Positions 25,301 through 35,064 of a stretch of DNA of 47,680 bases are shown piece after piece. A program made the translations under genes and the position numbers. Origin of the DNA: Zetaproteobacteria bacterium (GTDB taxonomy: Bacteria > Pseudomonadota > Zetaproteobacteria > Mariprofundales > Mariprofundaceae); contig JAJRTX010000328.1 in NCBI GenBank assembly GCA_021545665.1, positions 1-47,680 on the forward strand, given 5' to 3'. The notes under the pieces were generated by a model. It was not told the origin of the DNA. It ran no database searches and saw nothing but the letters and a program-made list of their open reading frames with translations. Within the stretch, counting starts at the first letter, position 1, and every line of letters starts with the position of its first letter.

Positions 25301-26771
25301 CCAACGAAGCGGGTAACTGCTCTTCAACCAAACCGGCATCCCATGTGGAATCATTTTCACCCGGGCTAAGCGTCGTACAATCAGCGCGGCCGCTCAACTG
25401 ATTAGCATCGCTGTCGGCAGTATCATCAGCACCTTGATTTTGACTGGTAAAAACAAAACCAGCAGGAGCAACGAACTCAACAAAGTAATCGTTTGGAATC
25501 AGGTTGATGAATTGATAAAAACCGCTGTTATCAGTGAACGTTGTCGCTTCAGCTGTAGCACTACCACAGACGTATAAATTTACCTCTACACCTGCAAAAC
25601 CAAACTCTGTTCCGTCTTGAATACCATTGCCGTTAGTATCGTCCCAAACATAGTCACCCAGAGAAGCCGGGCCTGGTGTGGGAATAAAACCTGCATCCCA
25701 GCTGTTATCAACTTCACCAGCAATCAGATCGGTACAAGCTGTCAGACCACTGAAAGGGTCGGCATCGCTATCGACATTATCCTGTGTGTTGCCATTCGCA
25801 TCTTGCAGGGTCGGGTTGTCATAGCCAGGGGGAGTGAGAAATTCTAGATAATAACTACCGGGCATTAAACTGGTGAATGAGTATGTACCGTTGGCATTTG
25901 TGTTGACAGTATCAACGAATGAACCGCCGCAGGTGTACAGATTAACTGTAGCGCCGGCAATACCAGGTTCGCTAGCATCTTGAATGCCATCGCTGTTATT
26001 GTCTTCCCAAACGTAATCGCCTATTGCAGCGAGTGTCTGTGTAGTGGTGATTTCTGACAATATAATATCAAGGTCGGGCTGCAATGCGTTTAAACGCATC
26101 TGAACGGCACCAAGATTACTAAAATCAACACCGCTACCGCCACAACTCACCGAAACAACATCGATCCCACCAAGGTTAATCGAACCACTGCCACAGCTAT
26201 GAAACAAATCGAATGACAGGCTAACTGCTACTGGTGAACCCTGGAAAACCTGTGGGGACTGAATCTCTACTACTGAAAAATCAGCCGCATCAGTGTAGAC
26301 CTCAACCGTGAAGTTAAAACCTGAAGGCAAATCAGCGAAATCAATCTGAAGTTCGATAGCACCAACAGTGCCTGCCTCAGTCAGGTCGACACCACCAAGC
26401 CCAGCGGGGTTAAGGCTGATACTCTGATCAGAGCCATCCCACTGCACCAATGCAGTACTAGTAGCCGAAGAGTCATTACTAAAATAGAGCTTGCCCGCAA
26501 CGATAGTCAGGGTAGAGTTGAGCTGTGGGTCGATTGAACTAATCAAATCAACGCCTGCATCCCGCTGCCCCCCCAAAATGGTAGAGCCAACTGCAGAGGA
26601 ATCAGAGACTGAAACACCATCAGACAATGAGTCCGTCATTGTTTGAAGCTCGACAAAATTATCGACAAATCCAGCCTGAGCTGTAGGACTCAAGGCAAGC
26701 AGCAACATCAATGCTGCGGTAAGTGAAGGTGTCCGGCGGTGTTGCCGCCAGCCTGAAAACAATCTATTCAT
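22371..26771 (-). CDS. giant SdrD_B-repeat surface protein with DGDSSS repeats and Lys-rich tail
   Basis: About 1466 residues, starting at the ATG at 26771, which AGGAG precedes. A signal peptide (cleavage after TAQA) is followed by a domain homologous to the PEP-CTERM protein at 6510-7301 (shared ILGGxRD, VQWDGxD, GFNF, VDFxNLGAxQ). Seven SdrD_B-type domains follow, each of roughly 115-120 residues and opening with GDxVWxDxNxxGxQDxxExG. Then comes a DUF11-like domain (IEKATNGQD...VTNTGN) and a second one interrupted by an 11-unit DGDSSS tract. The C-terminus has more Ser/Asp runs and a Lys/Asp tail ending [10 protein letters not shown]. There is no PEP-CTERM or LPXTG signal. The protein is most likely a secreted or surface adhesin/matrix protein; Asp-rich repeats suggest calcium binding. 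Expression is predicted from a sigma-54 promoter with a PrsR box. Confidence 0.88.
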   Translation of the reverse strand: MNRLFSGWRQHRRTPSLTAALMLLLALSPTAQAGFVDNFVELQTMTDSLSDGVSVSDSSAVGSTILGGQRDAGVDLISSIDPQLNSTLTIVAGKLYFSNDSSATSTALVQWDGSDQSISLNPAGLGGVDLTEAGTVGAIELQIDFADLPSGFNFTVEVYTDAADFSVVEIQSPQVFQGSPVAVSLSFDLFHSCGSGSINLGGIDVVSVSCGGSGVDFSNLGAVQMRLNALQPDLDIILSEITTTQTLAAIGDYVWEDNNSDGIQDASEPGIAGATVNLYTCGGSFVDTVNTNANGTYSFTSLMPGSYYLEFLTPPGYDNPTLQDANGNTQDNVDSDADPFSGLTACTDLIAGEVDNSWDAGFIPTPGPASLGDYVWDDTNGNGIQDGTEFGFAGVEVNLYVCGSATAEATTFTDNSGFYQFINLIPNDYFVEFVAPAGFVFTSQNQGADDTADSDANQLSGRADCTTLSPGENDSTWDAGLVEEQLPASLGDYVWEDTNGNGIQDGVETGVAGVEVRLYTCGSAVPEATMLTDAAGLYQFTNLAPGNYFVEFIKPVGFDFSQADAGVDDAIDSDADQLTGRTNCTTLTSGENDTTWDAGLVPKAIPASLGDYVWEDINGNGVQDGVEVGVAGVEVRLYTCGSTAIESTMLTDIDGFYQFTNLAAGSYYVEFVAPMGYALSQMDAGTDDAVDSDANPVTGQTDCVQLMAGDNNNTVDAGLYNPASIGDFVWNDLNQDGIQDAGESGMDGVTVRLLDCIGNVRATTVTAANGFYEFVGLLPGSYIVEFVTPNMYTLSPQGQGLFADLDSDADGNGQTTCVTLSSGENRTDIDAGMFIPTTAMLGDYVWEDLNANGVQDMGEPGIAGVTVNLLTCQGVSVGSTITGNNGDYLFDNLAPGGYVVNVDMPFGYNVSPRYQGGDTATDSNIDTSMNSECVTLAVAEVNRTIDAGLFRKASLGDRVWNDLNQNGIQDGNESGVSGIVVNLYDCVNNLLASTATDANGNYLFQGLMPGGYMVEFINLTDWVFSPANQGTDETVDSDAEQAGMTTCVTLVSNDTYLDVDAGIYLPPAPAIMIEKATNGQDADLPTGPFITVGGLVEWTYVVTNTGNVMLTNVMVSDDQGVIVTCPQAMLAVNESMTCTASGTAIEGQYANIGTVTGTPPFGPGVSANDPSHYFGTGNCDLSVVKSVSNDTIYIDGDSSSDGDSSSDGDSSSDGDSSSDGDSSSDGDSSSDGDSSSDGDSSSDGDSSSDGDSSSDGDSSGSGACPANQEVVYTYVISNNGGGVTNLMLSDDKLGQIALPETTLASYASVTVAEAACINETTINVALVTGNLVTGELCSATDTATVTVIPTEPEQGCDSDSDGDSSSDGDSSSDGDSGHGWSGGWGMSHDSDSSSDGDSSSDGDSDSDGGVCESDTDGDSDSDSSSDGDSSSDKKDKKSKKDKKDKKDKKDKKSKKNKKHSWSDGWS
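22374..22475 (-). repeat. Lys/Asp-coding simple-sequence tract
   Basis: On the coding (minus) strand this is a run of AAA/AAG lysine codons broken by GAC/GAT and AGC/AGT codons, giving [18 protein letters not shown] sequence. It directly follows the acidic Ser/Asp region. Runs of five or six A make it prone to slipped-strand length change and frameshift. Confidence 0.8.
22992..23189 (-). repeat. 11 x 18-bp tandem repeat encoding DGDSSS
   Basis: Exactly 198 bp, eleven 18-bp units; ten encode DGDSSS and the last encodes DGDSSG. Units differ only at a few synonymous positions (for example GAT/GAC, TCC/TCG), so expansion is recent. It lies inside the coding region and keeps frame. It splits a DUF11-like domain between NDTIYI and GACPANQEV. 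Confidence 0.9.
23590..26030 (-). repeat. seven tandem SdrD_B-type domain repeats
   Basis: Seven diverged units of about 345-360 bp each; the GDYVW-coding positions lie near 26010, 25655, 25295, 24940, 24590, 24240 and 23900. Units 2-4 are most alike ([20 protein letters not shown]), pointing to recent local duplication. Boundaries are approximate. Confidence 0.8.
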
Positions 26772-26962
26772 ACTCAACTCTCCTACATTCAAATAATTCT
26801 TATTTTTAATAACGAATTGAAATCATAACCGACTGAAAAACATCATAAAACACACACATCCTTGCCTGCATTCGATAAAGTATCCGTCACATAATGTCTA
26901 TTCAGACACCACATCACACTGTCAGATTAACGACCTGGACATCAATTCTTAAGAGTAGGTTA

Positions 26963-26978
26963 AGCACTATTCATGCCA
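26963..26978 (-). promoter_or_regulatory. sigma-54 promoter for the SdrD-like gene
   Basis: The minus strand reads TGGCATGAATAGTGCT, with two mismatches to the RpoN consensus TGGCACGNNNNTTGCW and correct GG-GC spacing. The 5' leader would be about 180 bp. The same arrangement occurs before the PEP-CTERM gene. Confidence 0.65.
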
Positions 26979-27028
26979 AATAATAAAACGCTTATAATCA
27001 ATCAATTACAAACACGCATATTTCAAAG

Positions 27029-27048
27029 TGTAAATAATTCCGACAGTC
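27029..27048 (-). promoter_or_regulatory. putative PrsR-binding PEP-CTERM box, second copy
   Basis: The minus strand reads GACTGTCGGAATTATTTACA. It matches the box at 7441-7460 at 16 of 20 positions, with the core TGTCGGAAT and the end TTTACA conserved. It lies about 50 bp upstream of the -24 element. Confidence 0.65.
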
Positions 27049-27253
27049 TGATAATTGGTTGATAAAGATTTCCGAACCGGTTCATTTCACCGGCTTTTTG
27101 ATGTGAAGATTGCTGTTTTTCCACACTTAAGCGGTCTTAGAACAGAGGCCGGCAGGGCATGCGACACAACTACATGTGCCGCATGTTATGCGGACTAACA
27201 CTTTGTAAATCGGACAAACGGGTTAAGGTCAGGTTTCTTTACTTGCAGCCCAT

Positions 27254-30016
27254 TTAAAGTCGCTGCAGCAAAGCCTCTGCCTCACCACGACCTTCAAATG
27301 CTTTAAAATCCCTTAACAGGCGATTTAGCTCTTTACCCGCCTCTTCTGTACGACCAGCCTTTTCTAAAGCAATCGCAAGGTGATAACTGATTTCAGGGAT
27401 ATGTGGCGCCTTAGCCCGCGCCTCCTGTAACAAAATCAAGCCTTCATTAACCTTGCCACTCTCTACATATATCCACCCCACCGTATCCATAACAGCGGGA
27501 TTACCCGGTGCCAGAGCATTAACCTTTTTGGCATACTCTAACGCCCTCTTGTCATTTTCCTGCTGGTACAACCAGGCAACATTATTCAATGCAGCAACAT
27601 TTTCATGCTGGTATTTCAGCACGATTAAATAGTGTTCAATTCCACTTTTGAACTTATCGGCTCTCTGATACCCCATGGCCAACATAAGCCGTACTGATAC
27701 ATCCTCAGGATTCGCTTTCAGCCATTGCTCCAGGGGCACCAAAGCATTATCCAAACCTAACTGGCTTCGAGTTCGATACAGCTTCACAACATTAGAAACT
27801 TTCATTTCTTTGGAAAAGGCTTTGGCATACGATTCTTCGGCCAGCTGCTTTTTGTTTTGAGCCAAATATTGATCACCCAAAAGCTCATAACCTACATAAA
27901 CCTCAGGACTTTTAGTAATAATCTGGTCAGCCAGCTGTTTAGCTTCTCCATACTGTTTTGATTGAATATGTATTCGGGCCAGCATAATTTTAGCTGGAAC
28001 AGAGTCCTTATTCAGCGTTAAGACTGACGTCAGCGTCTCAACCCCCCGCTCAAATTTTGAGGCTTTTATCTGCGCCTCTGCCAACAACATCAACGCCTGA
28101 ATAGACTCAGGCCGTAAATTGACCAAACCCTGGAAGGTAGAAATTGCATTACTAAAACCCTCATTCGCAAGCTGCGCCTTACCCAGTATCACTTTTGCCA
28201 GCGGATGCTGAGGGTGGACATCAGCCGCCTCTCTTGCCACCGTGAGCGCCTTCATTGGCTCACCCTGAACCAAATAGGCATTTGCAAGCAATAGCATCGG
28301 TTCCAAAGATTTTGGATTTGCCTTGCCCGCTTTTTTGATCCAATTTAGGGCCGTATCTCTATCTCCTGCAGCGTCAGCCACACGGGCCAAAGCCAGCATC
28401 GCCCCCAGATGAGAAGCATCAACCTTTAGCAGTTGTTGATAATAATTTTTCGCCTGCTCTGATTTACCATCCTCTATAGCCAGTTGCGCTAGCCCCATAT
28501 AGGCCGCAGCGAATTTGAAATCTATTTCCAGCGCCTTCTCAAACTGCCGCTTAGCCTCGGCACTTTTGCCTGCGTTGGCATAACTCACCCCAAGTATATT
28601 TAAAGCCACCGGGCTATCCGGCTGCTTTTTCACCAACGCCTGTGCTGCTGCAATCGCCTTATCAAACTGCTTAGTTCTTATGTGACTATAGACCAACAAC
28701 ATATCCGCCATGGCAAGCCCCTGATCAAGATCTATTGCCATTTCGAGATTACTGACTGCCGCCTCATTCTCTCCCGCAACCAATCGGCCAAGTGCTAACT
28801 GGGCACGAATTGACGCCATATCCGGCGCCAACTCAGCTGCTTTCTGTAAGTTTTCGGTGCCCTTCTCATTGTCACCAATATGTAAATATGCCGTTCCCAA
28901 TAACGCCAACAATTGAGCATCAGAACTATCATGACTGAGCACATCCAAGGTCTCTATCACCTGCTGTGGCTGCTTGAGTTTAAGATAAACCGAGGCCAAA
29001 ACTTTACGTCCCTGCACATGATCCGGCGCAGCCGCAATAAAACGACTGAGATGATATTCGGCCTGCTCAAACTCGCCCAGCTGATAACTTGCCATTCCCA
29101 GCAGCAGCAGACTCTGTATATGGTCTGGCACAACCTTTAATACCTTGTTCAAAGCATCTTTAGCCTTGCCCGGCTCGCCCGCCTGAAAATAGACAACCGC
29201 TTGAAAATAATTTGCAATGGGGTGCTGGGGGGCAAGTTTAAGAATCAGCTCCAAATCTTTTGCTGCCGAATCAAATTGCTGCAAGGCCACTTCAGCCATC
29301 GCCTTACCCAGTGAGGCCAGCAGATTCTGAGGCTGTAGCTGACTGACCTGAGAAAACACAGCCAATGCTTCTGCATGTTTGGCTTGGCGCCGAAGCAGCT
29401 CCCCCTTAACAATCAACGCATCCACATCTTCCGCATTCGCTGCCAACACCTGATCCACATATTTTTCTGCCAGGGTATTGTCATTTGCGTTTACAGCCAG
29501 CCTGGCCTTGCCCAACAACGCAGTGGGAAAACCAGACACCAGAATCAAAGCCGCTTCATAAGCATCCGCAGCATCCTCAAATGATTTCTGAAGCAACAGG
29601 GCATTACCATGCACAACCATCACCCTGGCACGCGCCTCAACTGGGGCATTATCAGCAAGTCTGACTTCTGACAATGCTTCTTGAGACTTGCCTTGCATCA
29701 GATAAGCCCGCCCCAGTAGAGGCATGCCTTTTTCTGCCTTTAGTCCAAACTCCAAGGCTTTGCGCAACTCTTTTTCTGCCGAAGCCCCATCTCCAAGCTC
29801 AACATAGGCCTTACCAAGCAACAGTCGAGCCTCAGCATGACGTGGCTCCTGCTGCAACGCATTTTTAAGCTCGATAACTGCTGACTTATATTCCTGTTGA
29901 GAGACATAATCTCTGGCTTTACCGAGATAAACATCGACATCCGCAGATAAAGCAAGCGCAGGTATCAACCACAATACCAACCAGCTGAACAAAAGACTGA
30001 AACTAAGACTTTTCAT
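27254..30016 (-). CDS. prsT: PrsT-family TPR protein, operon copy
   Basis: About 920 residues from the ATG at 30016; a TTG at 30034 would extend it by six residues, but GGGG spaced before the ATG favours the shorter start. The signal peptide (SLLFSWLVLWLIPALALSA) is followed by about 20 or more TPR repeats with regular A-x-x-x-F/Y...P patterns. Unlike the copy at 7821 it has no lipobox Cys at the cleavage site, so it is probably a soluble periplasmic protein rather than a lipoprotein. It is 58 bp downstream of prsR, in the canonical prsK-prsR-prsT order of exosortase A loci. Its role in those systems is thought to be envelope assembly or export. Confidence 0.87.
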   Translation of the reverse strand: MKSLSFSLLFSWLVLWLIPALALSADVDVYLGKARDYVSQQEYKSAVIELKNALQQEPRHAEARLLLGKAYVELGDGASAEKELRKALEFGLKAEKGMPLLGRAYLMQGKSQEALSEVRLADNAPVEARARVMVVHGNALLLQKSFEDAADAYEAALILVSGFPTALLGKARLAVNANDNTLAEKYVDQVLAANAEDVDALIVKGELLRRQAKHAEALAVFSQVSQLQPQNLLASLGKAMAEVALQQFDSAAKDLELILKLAPQHPIANYFQAVVYFQAGEPGKAKDALNKVLKVVPDHIQSLLLLGMASYQLGEFEQAEYHLSRFIAAAPDHVQGRKVLASVYLKLKQPQQVIETLDVLSHDSSDAQLLALLGTAYLHIGDNEKGTENLQKAAELAPDMASIRAQLALGRLVAGENEAAVSNLEMAIDLDQGLAMADMLLVYSHIRTKQFDKAIAAAQALVKKQPDSPVALNILGVSYANAGKSAEAKRQFEKALEIDFKFAAAYMGLAQLAIEDGKSEQAKNYYQQLLKVDASHLGAMLALARVADAAGDRDTALNWIKKAGKANPKSLEPMLLLANAYLVQGEPMKALTVAREAADVHPQHPLAKVILGKAQLANEGFSNAISTFQGLVNLRPESIQALMLLAEAQIKASKFERGVETLTSVLTLNKDSVPAKIMLARIHIQSKQYGEAKQLADQIITKSPEVYVGYELLGDQYLAQNKKQLAEESYAKAFSKEMKVSNVVKLYRTRSQLGLDNALVPLEQWLKANPEDVSVRLMLAMGYQRADKFKSGIEHYLIVLKYQHENVAALNNVAWLYQQENDKRALEYAKKVNALAPGNPAVMDTVGWIYVESGKVNEGLILLQEARAKAPHIPEISYHLAIALEKAGRTEEAGKELNRLLRDFKAFEGRGEAEALLQRL

Positions 30017-30074
30017 TTTAAACCCCAATTGCAATTGACCAATTTTCGCCTATCAAAACACCGCATCCAAATAA

Positions 30075-31439
30075 TTATTTCAAACCATACTTGCTCAGCA
30101 GATCATATAAAGTCGGCCGACTCACACCAAGCACCTCAGCCGCTTGTGAAATATTGTTATCAAACATATTGATAACCTTAACGATCGCTGCCCTTTCAGC
30201 CTGATCCCTAACCTCACGCAGATTCAAAGGAGTTGCACCTTGGGCATCCACAGTTTCAAGTTCCAGGTCTTCAGCATTAATGCTATTACCTTCAGCCATA
30301 ATCACCGCCCGCTTGACACGATTTTCCATCTCACGCACATTTCCTGGCCAGGCATAGTTTTGAATGGCCACCGCCCCATCCTCTGTAAACCCCTTGAAAT
30401 TACGACGATGCTCCTCAGCAAAACGTTCCAGGATAATCTTGGCCAACAACAAAGAGTCACCATCACGCTCACGCAGCGGGGGAATATTAATGGTAATTTC
30501 ACTCACGCGGTAATAAAGGTCTTCACGGAAATGCCCTTCGTTTACCTGCTGCATCAGATTTTGGTTAGTCGCACAGATCACCCGCACATCCACAGGAATT
30601 TCGCTTCGGCCGCCCAAGCGCTCGATAACCCGCTCTTGCAGGAAACGCAGCAATTTAACTTGTAGCGACTGCGGAATATCGCCGATCTCATCCAAAAATA
30701 AGGTTCCGCCATCGGCGTATTCAATCTTGCCTTTAGTCTGTTTGGTTGCACCGGTAAAAGCCCCCTTCTCATAACCAAACAGTTCGCTTTCCAGCAATGT
30801 TTCTGGAATTGCACCACAGTTGATTGCGATAAACGGCTGTTTTGCCCTATCACTCAGGCTATGCAATGCGCGTGAAATAACCTCTTTCCCTGTACCACTC
30901 TCACCTAATAGCAGGGTTGTCACCCCTGTCGGCGCAACCTTTTCAATCGTGCGACACACTTTGAGCATTTGAGGACTCGACGCAATCAATCCATGAATCT
31001 TTGATGCCCCCGTCTGCATCATGAGCTTACGGTTTTCCTGCTCCAATTCATAAAGGTAATAGGCGCGCTCAACCAGCATCCCTAACACATCGGGATCAAC
31101 AGGCTTTTGATAAAAGTCATAAGCCCCTTTAGCAATGGCCTTAACCGCATTTTCACGCTCATCATTGCCAGTCACCACAATCACCTTGGTGGATGGCGCC
31201 AGCGCCAAAATCTCTTCCAAAGCCGCCAACCCCTCAGAGGCATTTTCCGGATCAGGCGGCAGCCCCAGGTCCAACAGCACAACCGCAGGTTCATGTCGTC
31301 GCAATAGATTAATCGCTTCAGGACGGTCGCTGGCAATTAAAACTTCGTAACCTTCAAAACACCAGCGCATCTGACTCTGCAAACCAGGGTCATCCTCAAC
31401 CACCAGTATCTTTTTTTGTTCTTGCTTGGAACGACTCAA
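30075..31439 (-). CDS. prsR: PEP-CTERM-box response regulator PrsR (sigma-54 activator)
   Basis: A 454-residue NtrC-type regulator. The receiver domain (about 10-125) has the acidic EDD and phospho-acceptor Asp57 in LLDLGLP. The AAA+ domain shows Walker A GESGTGKE (about 180), the sigma-54-contacting GAFTGA loop (about 225) and Walker B TLFLDEIGDIP. A Fis-type helix-turn-helix (about 430-454) ends in SRPTLYDLLSKYGLK. It activates sigma-54 promoters, expected to include those at 7351 and 26963. It is 39 bp after prsK, forming the cognate two-component pair. Confidence 0.93.
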   Translation of the reverse strand: MSRSKQEQKKILVVEDDPGLQSQMRWCFEGYEVLIASDRPEAINLLRRHEPAVVLLDLGLPPDPENASEGLAALEEILALAPSTKVIVVTGNDERENAVKAIAKGAYDFYQKPVDPDVLGMLVERAYYLYELEQENRKLMMQTGASKIHGLIASSPQMLKVCRTIEKVAPTGVTTLLLGESGTGKEVISRALHSLSDRAKQPFIAINCGAIPETLLESELFGYEKGAFTGATKQTKGKIEYADGGTLFLDEIGDIPQSLQVKLLRFLQERVIERLGGRSEIPVDVRVICATNQNLMQQVNEGHFREDLYYRVSEITINIPPLRERDGDSLLLAKIILERFAEEHRRNFKGFTEDGAVAIQNYAWPGNVREMENRVKRAVIMAEGNSINAEDLELETVDAQGATPLNLREVRDQAERAAIVKVINMFDNNISQAAEVLGVSRPTLYDLLSKYGLK

Positions 31440-31478
31440 TGTTTACTTCCCCGCCTGTTCAAAACTTCCCGTCGGATA

Positions 31479-33560
31479 TCAACCCGAAACCGTCGGGATA
31501 TAAAGTTGAAATACAGTACCCACACCCAATTTACTCTTGACCCGTACCTCACCACCCAACTCACGCACGAACTCGCGACATTCGTAGGCACCTATTCCCA
31601 TGCCGGCATTACCCTTGGTCGTATCAAACGGGCGAAACAGACGTTCGCGAATGAATTGTTCGTCCATTCCGGTACCACTGTCCCTAATTTCGATCACAGC
31701 ATTTTGACCGTTTGAAGTCAATTTCAAGATTACCTCACCATCCGCACTGGTTGCTTCCTGGGCATTTTGCAGCACATGTTCAATCACGGCAGCCAGCCGG
31801 TCCTGTTCGGCCAGCACACTTAGGTTCACATCGGCATTCGCCAGCATTGGCACAGGCCTTTTTTCCGAACATTGTCGAATAACAGCATCAATGATCGGCT
31901 GCAGTTTAATGGCGGTGGAACTCTGCTGTGAGGCACGGCCCTGACGTAACTGCGCCAACATTTTCTGCATTTTGTTAACCGAGTTTTCCACTGTTGCAAA
32001 GGCATCATCAACGAATTCCTGCCGGTGACCAAACTTTTTTGAATTGGCGACCACCAATGATAATTGACCAATCACATTTTTAAGATCATGTACCACATAG
32101 GCCGACAACCTGTTAAAGGCTTCAAACTGGCGCGCATTCGCCAGTTCCGTACTCGCCTGTGACAAGGCCAGATAACTGGCTGCCTGAGTCGCAACTGTCT
32201 TTAGCAGATCACGGTCTTCCCAGTTGATCTGTCTGACTGCACGGGGCTGTAGCAGCAACATCAATCCTGTCAGACGTTTATTTTGGAATAACGGAATCAC
32301 CAGCCAGGCACGTTCGATTGCAGCCAACCACTCGGGCAATACCAGCCCCTCATAAATCTCAGGGGTATCGTTAAATTCATTCAGATCAAACAGCCACTCT
32401 TTTTGCTGCAGATAGACAACAAAGGGGTCGTCAGCAGCAATCATCGAGACACCTGTCGCATTCGACTCTACGCTCAATTCAAACCGAGCCGTATCATTAT
32501 CATAAACCCACAACACACCGCCTGGACTATCCACTATCTCCGCCATCGCTTGCAATACATGCTCACCCAGGCCCGGGCCTGGTTCTTCATTGGCCAGCGC
32601 ACCGATGAACTTCAACCATTCATCACGATAATCATATTTATAGTTAAAAAAATGTTTGCTTAGAAAGACCCGCATCCGCGCCCGCATCTGCCCCGAAAAC
32701 ATCAAGGCGAATAACAGCAAACCAGATCCAAACAAAAAGGTTACCTGAGCCAGGCTCCCCCAGTTACCACCAAAGTAACGAATGGCATAACCGCCCAATG
32801 CCATCAACAATAGATAAAAACCGGCACCCAAAACTGCTGCACTGTGAAATACCGCCCGGCGAGAAACAAAAATTTCCAATGACCACTGGGGATTACGGGC
32901 TGCAGATACTGCAATCAGCGGTACCACCAATAAATGAATAAAACCACGTGCATCCCATAACTGAGGGTCCAGACTCTGAAACAACACCGCATTGGAATAT
33001 AGATAAAAGTCATAGGCAAACAAACTGCCGAGACCTAAACAGAGGTATTTAATCGCCCAACGCTGCTGGGGTGGCGTATTGCGAAACAGTTGCTCAATCA
33101 ACACCAGCCCCGTAAGCGCCAGCACCAAATGGCCAACCAGACGCGGATCATAACCTAACAGTGCCAATAGCGACTGCCCTGCCAACCAGGCGGTCAAATG
33201 CAGCAAGAGTAACACCAGCCAGACAACAATAATCGCGTAACCCAAGCCCCTAAATCGCGCATCAACTAAATCAGATTGTTCCCTGTCAATAGCAAGCACT
33301 TTATAAAGGAACAACAACACCGCGCCATTCCGCAACAACTCCAACATAATATGGACAATAGAAAGCGGAAAATCATTGCTCAGTGAGTACGACAATGTGG
33401 CGGCCCAAACAGCAGACAACAGGCAGACAGCCAGCAACAAACCGCCCTGTATGCGGCCACGCCAGCTGGTTAATAACAATAACACCAGAATTAGATAACA
33501 CAGTGCCGCAAGGGCATAGCCCCAGGCACCTGGATTCAATGTAAAATTGATTTCACTCAT
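31479..33560 (-). CDS. prsK: XrtA/PEP-CTERM system sensor histidine kinase PrsK
   Basis: A 693-residue membrane kinase. The first 300 or so residues form eight or nine membrane helices. A GAF-like domain follows (about 320-470), then the histidine-phosphoacceptor region AYVVHDLKN (His near 489) and an ATPase domain with N-box QNAQEAT, D-box EIRDSGTGM and G-box GMGIGAYECR. The arrangement matches PrsK, the sensor paired with PrsR in exosortase A genomes. The signal it reads is unknown. It is 45 bp downstream of the sugar-transferase gene in the same transcript. Confidence 0.92.
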   Translation of the reverse strand: MSEINFTLNPGAWGYALAALCYLILVLLLLTSWRGRIQGGLLLAVCLLSAVWAATLSYSLSNDFPLSIVHIMLELLRNGAVLLFLYKVLAIDREQSDLVDARFRGLGYAIIVVWLVLLLLHLTAWLAGQSLLALLGYDPRLVGHLVLALTGLVLIEQLFRNTPPQQRWAIKYLCLGLGSLFAYDFYLYSNAVLFQSLDPQLWDARGFIHLLVVPLIAVSAARNPQWSLEIFVSRRAVFHSAAVLGAGFYLLLMALGGYAIRYFGGNWGSLAQVTFLFGSGLLLFALMFSGQMRARMRVFLSKHFFNYKYDYRDEWLKFIGALANEEPGPGLGEHVLQAMAEIVDSPGGVLWVYDNDTARFELSVESNATGVSMIAADDPFVVYLQQKEWLFDLNEFNDTPEIYEGLVLPEWLAAIERAWLVIPLFQNKRLTGLMLLLQPRAVRQINWEDRDLLKTVATQAASYLALSQASTELANARQFEAFNRLSAYVVHDLKNVIGQLSLVVANSKKFGHRQEFVDDAFATVENSVNKMQKMLAQLRQGRASQQSSTAIKLQPIIDAVIRQCSEKRPVPMLANADVNLSVLAEQDRLAAVIEHVLQNAQEATSADGEVILKLTSNGQNAVIEIRDSGTGMDEQFIRERLFRPFDTTKGNAGMGIGAYECREFVRELGGEVRVKSKLGVGTVFQLYIPTVSG

Positions 33561-33605
33561 GAGAACATAGGGAACCAGTGACTGATAGTGGACTCGGCCA
33601 AGGTC

Positions 33606-34997
33606 TTAACGGGCACCGGCACCAAAAATCACTACTTCGACGGTCTGAAACATAATCAGACAATCAAGAAACAGGCTGTAATTCTTGACGTAATACAGGT
33701 CATATTGCAGTTTTTCGCGGGCATCGTCATCCGAAGCACCGTAGGGATAACGCACTTGCGCCCACCCAGTAATGCCCGGTTTAACCCGATGACGCTCAGC
33801 ATAGTAAGGAATACTCTCCGCCAGCTGCTCAACAAACTCAGGCCTTTCCGGACGTGGGCCAATAAAGCTCATATCCCCCTTTAAGACATTGAATATCTGA
33901 GGCAGTTCATCAATTCGGCTGCGTCGCAAAAATTTACCGATACGCGTTACACGACTGTCATTCTTCTGCGCCCACTGGGGCGCGCCATCCTTCTCTGCAT
34001 CGACCACCATACTGCGAAATTTCAACACCTGAAACAGACGCCAGTTCTGACCAACCCTAACCTGCTTATAAAGAACCGGGCCCTTAAAACCATTTTCAAC
34101 AAAAATAGCAATTGCCGCTAACAACATAACCGGCCAAGCCAAAAATAAAATCAGGCTGCTCGCTAGAATATCAAAACCACGTTTCGCCATTAATTGAAAA
34201 CCAGCGTGACGAAAACCATCTGAAAAGATAAACCAGCTCGGGTGCAAGGTCTCCAAACGTACTTTGCCCGTCTCACGCTCAAAAAAACAGAGCGCCTCAG
34301 TGACATCAATCCCACTCATTTTGCAGTCAAGAAGATCATCAACTGGAAACGATTTACGCCTGTCTTCCAGGACAACCACAATCTCCTGAACACTATGCGC
34401 CTGAGCGTAATCAATCAACGGCACATCAAGGTGAATAACACTGTTTTCCGGCATGACATCGTGTTCACCGGCCACATGAACATAACCGAGAATCCTGAAA
34501 CTAAACTGATCACTCTTGCGCCGCAGCATTTTAAACTGCTCTGCACGCTTCCCAGCACCTAACACCAAAATGTTACGTTTGAGTGCCGCACGACCAATGC
34601 TATTGAAAAATATTAATCTGATTACAACAACCCCAGCCACTGCAATTGCAAATGACCAGGCAAATGCACCTCGTCCAAGAAATAAGTATGGAAACAAATA
34701 AAACAAAAGGCTCATGACCGCAAGCGCAATAACCATGCTTGCCACCAATCTAAGCACCATGCCATTCATCCCCTCGCGATAAAGGTTTTTATATAACCCC
34801 ATCGCCGTCATAGAGACAAAAATAACGGAACTGAACAACAACGCTTTCGGCCACAGCGGCAACAGCTCAGTATCAATATCAACACCCCAGAAGCGTATTT
34901 CAGCCCCCATATAGATGGCCGAATAAAACAGCACTAACTCAATCAACACCAAAAAAACAAACGAGGCGGGAACAAAATGTCTGAAGAGTCTTATCAT
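33606..34997 (-). CDS. EpsB_2-type initiating sugar transferase (exosortase A associated)
   Basis: A 463-residue polyprenyl-phosphate sugar-1-phosphate transferase of the bacterial sugar transferase family. Several membrane helices occupy the first ~115 residues, then a nucleotide-binding-like domain (NILVLGAGKRAEQF), then the catalytic domain from KRGFDI (about 270) with KFRSM, the DELPQIFNVLKGDMSFIGPRPE signature and a final GITGWAQVRYPYG. It should load the first sugar of the exopolysaccharide repeat on undecaprenyl phosphate. Exosortase A loci carry such a protein next to PrsK. Upstream is the cyclic-nucleotide-binding gene. Confidence 0.92.
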   Translation of the reverse strand: MIRLFRHFVPASFVFLVLIELVLFYSAIYMGAEIRFWGVDIDTELLPLWPKALLFSSVIFVSMTAMGLYKNLYREGMNGMVLRLVASMVIALAVMSLLFYLFPYLFLGRGAFAWSFAIAVAGVVVIRLIFFNSIGRAALKRNILVLGAGKRAEQFKMLRRKSDQFSFRILGYVHVAGEHDVMPENSVIHLDVPLIDYAQAHSVQEIVVVLEDRRKSFPVDDLLDCKMSGIDVTEALCFFERETGKVRLETLHPSWFIFSDGFRHAGFQLMAKRGFDILASSLILFLAWPVMLLAAIAIFVENGFKGPVLYKQVRVGQNWRLFQVLKFRSMVVDAEKDGAPQWAQKNDSRVTRIGKFLRRSRIDELPQIFNVLKGDMSFIGPRPERPEFVEQLAESIPYYAERHRVKPGITGWAQVRYPYGASDDDAREKLQYDLYYVKNYSLFLDCLIMFQTVEVVIFGAGAR

Positions 34998-35064
34998 AAT
35001 AATTATCTGGTCATCACTATCAAGTCAGATGAATTAAGAGTGGCTGAGCAATATGTCTTGCCGA

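Larger units (their letters stand above)
26772..27253. other. intergenic region before the SdrD-like gene
   Basis: About 480 bp. Besides the sigma-54 promoter and PrsR box it holds a perfect short palindrome, CCGCAT-GTT-ATGCGG, at 27179-27193, and a CCGGT/ACCGG hairpin near 27078-27100 that may end the prsT transcript only weakly. No RNA gene or ORF was supported. Confidence 0.5.
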
